From Anniella stebbinsi (lineage: Eukaryota > Chordata > Lepidosauria > Squamata > Anniellidae), in contig JARDYH010000003.1 of the NCBI GenBank assembly GCA_029215795.1, positions 176,278,382-176,342,381 on the forward strand: 64,000 nucleotides of DNA, in the 5' to 3' direction. Below the pieces are notes generated by a model that saw only the letters and a program-made list of their open reading frames with translations, had not been told where the DNA came from and made no database searches. Below, one piece after another: positions 60,240-64,000 of this stretch. A program made the position numbers and the translations under genes. Positions within the stretch are counted from its first letter, which is position 1, and the number at the start of each line of letters is the position of its first letter.

Positions 60240-61612
60240 CAGACAGAACAGAGGTCACCAACGTTGAGCCTGTGGGTGCCAGTGTCCCTGCAGGGACATC
60301 CAATGAACCCATGAAGCTTTCCATTCCCTCTCAATAAATTATTTTTAATTAAAAAAAAATGAAAAATGTTAGGATGCCAGGTTCTTCTTCCTATTCTTGA
60401 ACCTGTTGCTGAGCAGCTGTTGAGTGGACAGGAAGAGTTGCTTCCAGGCTCTGTCCAATCTTCTTCCACCCACATTTCCCCTTTGCTTGCTCTCTCAACT
60501 CCCAGCATCTCACTTCACTTTCTCTCTTCTCTCTACCCCTTTGCCTTGTTATTTCTCCCTCACTCCCAGCCTCTAGCCTCGCTATTTCTCTCTTAACCTT
60601 GCTATTGCTTCCTCCTATCTTTGCTCTTTCTCTCACTATTTTCCCCTGCCTCCCACCCCTTAGCATTGCTCTTTTACTCTCCCTTCCCAGCCCTTCTCTC
60701 GTTCACACACTAAGCACATTTGCAGGCAGGGCTCCAATGGCAGAAGAGGATGTAGGCGCATCAGATGGGGAATGATTATTTTATTTTTTATTTTATTTAT
60801 TTATTTCATTTCTAACCCGCCTCTCCATCTAGATCGAGGCGGGGAACAACACCAAATATAAATATAAAACAATAAAATAGATAAACCATTAAAACAGATA
60901 AAAACAAATACATTATTAAAAACATCTTAAAATTAAACTGGATAGGCCTGCCGGAAGAGAACAGTCTTCACGGCTTTCTTAAATTCCAGAAGACTGCTAA
61001 TTTGTCGAATCTCCTCCGGCAGGCCATTCCACAGCCTGGGAGCGGCAGAAGAGAAGGTCCTCTGGGTAACACTCGTCAGCCTAGTTCTGGCTGACTGGAG
61101 TAAATTCTTCCCAGAGGACCTGAGTGTGCGGGGCGGATTATATGGGAGAAGGCGATCCCGCAGGTAACCTGGACCCAAACCATGTAGGACTTTAAAGGTA
61201 ATAACCAACACTTATGGGGAATGATGTGGTGAGCCTGGGATCAAGGTAGGGAAAACCTTTTATTTCCTTTTGGTGCTGGGGCATTTTCCTTTAGAAATGG
61301 AAAAAGATGTGTGTGTGGATAGACGAGGAGCAATCTTATGTAGGTCTACTCAGAAGTAATTCTCATTTAGTTTCATGTCATAAGATTGCAATCTTAAATG
61401 GGCATTTCGTGCTTCTGTAGGGTCAAATATGTGGATCGGCTTTGGAGTTCCTCTACTTGTACTCATTTACTTAAGTGAATTACCTGTCTTTTGACTAGCC
61501 AGGCCACTATAGCAGCCATTATATGACTAGTTACATCCTCTGTGGGAGCCATTTTGTGGTGATGCCCACAACAGTGTCTCAAACTGGGTCCAAAAATGTT
61601 GGGGACCCCCTA
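60240..61612. mobile_element. Insertion inside the LINE: MITE ends plus L2 fragment
   Basis: The left edge (agaggtcaccaacgttgagc, then ctgtgggtgcc) and right edge (gatgcccacaacagtg, then ttggggacccccta) are diverged inverted copies. The LINE sequence resumes at tatagaagggcaagtcttgc. An L2-type LINE fragment (60776-61213) lies inside, a third layer. Confidence 0.6.
60776..61213 (-). mobile_element. L2-type LINE 3' fragment
   Basis: Encodes [19 protein letters not shown], then LLPYNPPRTLRSSGKNLLQS and [15 protein letters not shown] in one open frame (61211-60933), with the family 3' end toward 60776. The same family as 53850-55665. Confidence 0.85.
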
Positions 61613-61733
61613 ATATAGAAGGGCAAGTCTTGCTGAAGAGGAGTCAACATAGCTTCTGCAACAGTAAGTCCTAGCTCACTAACCTTTTAAGAGACTGTCA
61701 ATAGACATATGAACAGGGGTGGATCTGGTAGAC

Positions 61734-62037
61734 CTTGGGTGGGTTCGCATGACACAACAGCCCACCATAGATTAATTAACTTACAGTGAGGCTGCACCAT
61801 TTATGGGACATGTGTGACTACCATTTTGATTATGTTGTGTGAAGCCAGCGAGCATGGGTTATGCAAGGATTAAACAACCTGGACTGCTTTAGGGTGATAC
61901 AAGTGTTGTTTAATTTTTGTTGTTTAACACTTGCATGACCCATGCTCACCAGGTTTACCCCCAAGCAGCAGTTGCACCACAGAACATCATGGGCTAAATA
62001 ATCTATGAAGAGCCACAGTGTGTCGTCTGAACACAGT
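61734..62037. mobile_element. MITE inserted in the LINE
   Basis: Left ggttcgcatgacacaacag; the complement of the right end is actgtgttcagacgacacac. The LINE reads 'ggtagac' before and 'attgtttacttgggcttcca' after. The interior contains a mirrored pair around tgttgtttaa. Confidence 0.6.
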
Positions 62038-63166
62038 CATTGTTTACTTGGGCTTCCAAAAGGCTTTTGACAAAGTTGCTCACCAAAGATCCCTAAACAA
62101 ACATAGCAGTCATAGGAAAAGAGGAGTGGTCCTCTTATGAATTGGGAGCTGGTTAAAGGAAAGGAAGCAGAGAATAGAGGCAGTATCTTGTACCTGTGCA
62201 CCAGCTTTATAATGTGCTCATAAACAATCTAGAGTTAGAGGTAAGCAGCAAGGTGGCTAGATTTGCTGATAACACCAAATTATTTAGGGTGGTTAAGGTA
62301 AACAGGGATAGTGAAGAGCTCCAAAAGGATCTTTCCAACCTGGAGAGATGGGTATTAAAATGGCAAATGCAGTTCAATGCAAACAAATATAAAGCTGATG
62401 CACACTAGGGCAAAAAGTGCTAATATCACACAAATGTGGTCTGAGATGGCTTTGATGGACCAGGAAATAAACTTGGGTGGCAAATAGCTTGATGAAAACA
62501 TCAATACATTGTGCAGCTGCAATGAAAAATGCAAATTCTATATTAGGGATCATTAGGAAACTGTCAATATAATTATGTCTCTACAGATTTATCATGCAAT
62601 CACATTTGGAATACCATGTGTGGTTCTTATTGTATCGCAAAAAAGAATATTTGAGACCTAGAATGGATACAGAAGAGGAAACCAAAATTATCAATGACCT
62701 GAGCAATTACCCTATGAGGAACATTTACAACAATAGGGGCTTTTTAGGTTAGAAAAAGGGCAAGCATAGGGAGGCATGCTAGAGGTGTATAAAGTTATGC
62801 ATAATGTGGAGAAAGTGGATAGGCAAAAAAAATTCTTCCTCCCTATTTGGAATCACCCAATGAAGTGGAATAGTGGGAATTCAGAACAGACAAAAGGAAC
62901 TGCTTCTTCCCACAGTGCAGAAGGTTGCCAACTTGGACAGCTCTAAAAAGTGAAATTCCTAGAGAATAAGGCTATTAATGGCTTACTAGTCATGATGGCT
63001 ATATATTACCTATCAGTTGATGGAGAACACAAGCAGGAGGTGATACTGTGCTCATGTCCTGGTAATGGGTTTCCTATTGGGGGCATTTAGTTGGCTGCTA
63101 GGGAAAAGAATGCTGGACTAGATAGGCCATTGGTCTGATCCAGCACGGTTGCTTATGCTCTTGTGT

Positions 63167-63724
63167 TCTAAATTGAACACTTATTGATAGGCCAAAGAAA
63201 AAAAATAAGACCGCAGAAGACTGAACTCAGCCCAACCCTAGTATAGATTGCTCAGCTGGCAGCTGCAAATACACAACATGTTAGTCATCGATCAGAAGGA
63301 GCTTAATTTTTCATGCTTCCAGAGCACTGACAGCATACTTTTAATTTTTGCAAAGTGAAGGACTATACATAACAATAGTCCAGCTTCTGAATTGTTCTGC
63401 TCCAGATTCAAACAGCATAAAGGGACATTTTGATGCAAAACCTTATGGTGTGCAGACACAGCTGGTCTTCCCACTTCTGTATTTGGGTAGTCCTTCAGAA
63501 GGTAATGAAGAAACAAAAGCTTTATATGCCTGCCTGCAGACTAGGGATATGCAATACTGGGAATCCATTCTATTTAAGATCAATGGATTTCTGCAGCATT
63601 TCCAGACCAGTAAGTAGGGATTAACTATATCGGGTAGTGGAGGTGGTTCCAGAAAAAAATCCAGGTTTTTTTTTAATGGCTGCAATGTGTGCTTTTAAAC
63701 TTGGAATGTATACAAATGTTGCTA

Positions 63725-63763
<39 letters not shown>

Positions 63764-64000
63764 CGTTCTTGTGCATCTGTGCATGATCGCAAGTCCTCCT
63801 GTCCACTAAGTAGCTCACAGAGGCATATTCCTCTCTTGTCAATATCCTTGTCACTTTCATCCTCTCCACACATTACTTCTTTTAGCACAGCAGATCTATA
63901 CTCCAAACTTGTCAAACAACTTGTGAATTTCTCCCAATCCCTGCTTCACACAGGAAGTGCTACCACAGTCACTGCAAATGTGTTGGGAAAAGGGAGGTGG
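63167..64000. other. No gene recognised; AT microsatellite
   Basis: (AT)n at 63729-63761. An open frame at 63348-63617 followed by a good donor site is treated in the findings. Nothing else is recognised. Confidence 0.45.
63729..63761. repeat. (AT)n microsatellite
   Basis: Direct reading. Confidence 0.95.

Larger units (their letters stand above)
60085..63166 (+). mobile_element. CR1/Vingi-like LINE, interrupted by two insertions
   Basis: Ordered RT pieces are read across the region: a WRVANV-like stretch (60103 on), FQKAFDKVAHQRS (62050-62090), and VLINNLELEVSSKVARFADN followed by TKLFRVVK, then LERWVLKWQMQFNANKY (62200-62390). The 3' part holds gctggactagataggccatt and ends near gctcttgtgttct. 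Many stops and indels. It is cut at about 60240-61612 and 61734-62037 by later insertions; joining across these restores the order of the element. Confidence 0.72.

Overview
The window is vertebrate nuclear DNA. The AT-rich background, the repeat families (L2/CR1-type LINEs, a 5'-truncated L1, a tRNA-derived SINE, many short palindromic hAT-like elements, long dinucleotide repeats) and the gene pair suggest a squamate reptile, most likely a lizard. That placement is inference from sequence character; no species-level call is possible. There is no bacterial, viral or organellar content, and most open reading frames are chance or repeat-derived.

Genes. Two protein-coding genes face each other tail to tail. 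The 3' part of ARMC2 (armadillo-repeat protein of axoneme and sperm-flagellum assembly) lies on the + strand: five exons between 1255 and 10636, with an AATAAA at 10822. SESN1 (sestrin 1, leucine sensor and GATOR2 inhibitor) lies on the - strand: ten coding exons from 32391 down to 13629, giving a complete 487-residue protein of the short (T2-type) isoform. Its first exon lies in a CpG-rich promoter at about 32.13-32.85 kb. All exon junctions were worked out by reading frame, and the phases match. The long-isoform (T1) first exon was not found, so 33-64 kb is either T1 intron or intergenic.

Layout. 1-10.6 kb: ARMC2 exons and introns, including a 2.4-kb L1 with clear target-site duplications whose 3' UTR holds a ~0.9-kb inverted repeat. 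10.6-13.6 kb: convergent 3' ends. 13.6-32.4 kb: SESN1, with LINE and MITE insertions in introns. 32.1-32.9 kb: CpG promoter. 33-64 kb: no recognisable gene, but a dense mosaic of nested transposable elements: a GC-rich nested element at 52.56-53.79 kb that may carry a captured promoter/exon-like fragment, an L2 LINE with a long reading frame at 53.85-55.66 kb, and a CR1/Vingi-like LINE at 60.1-63.2 kb split by two later insertions.

The two genes do not share a pathway; their adjacency is the conserved ARMC2-SESN1 synteny known from human 6q21. The most unusual signals are transposon architectures, above all the hairpin within the L1 and the nested GC-rich element, plus a candidate p53 response element in SESN1 intron 2.
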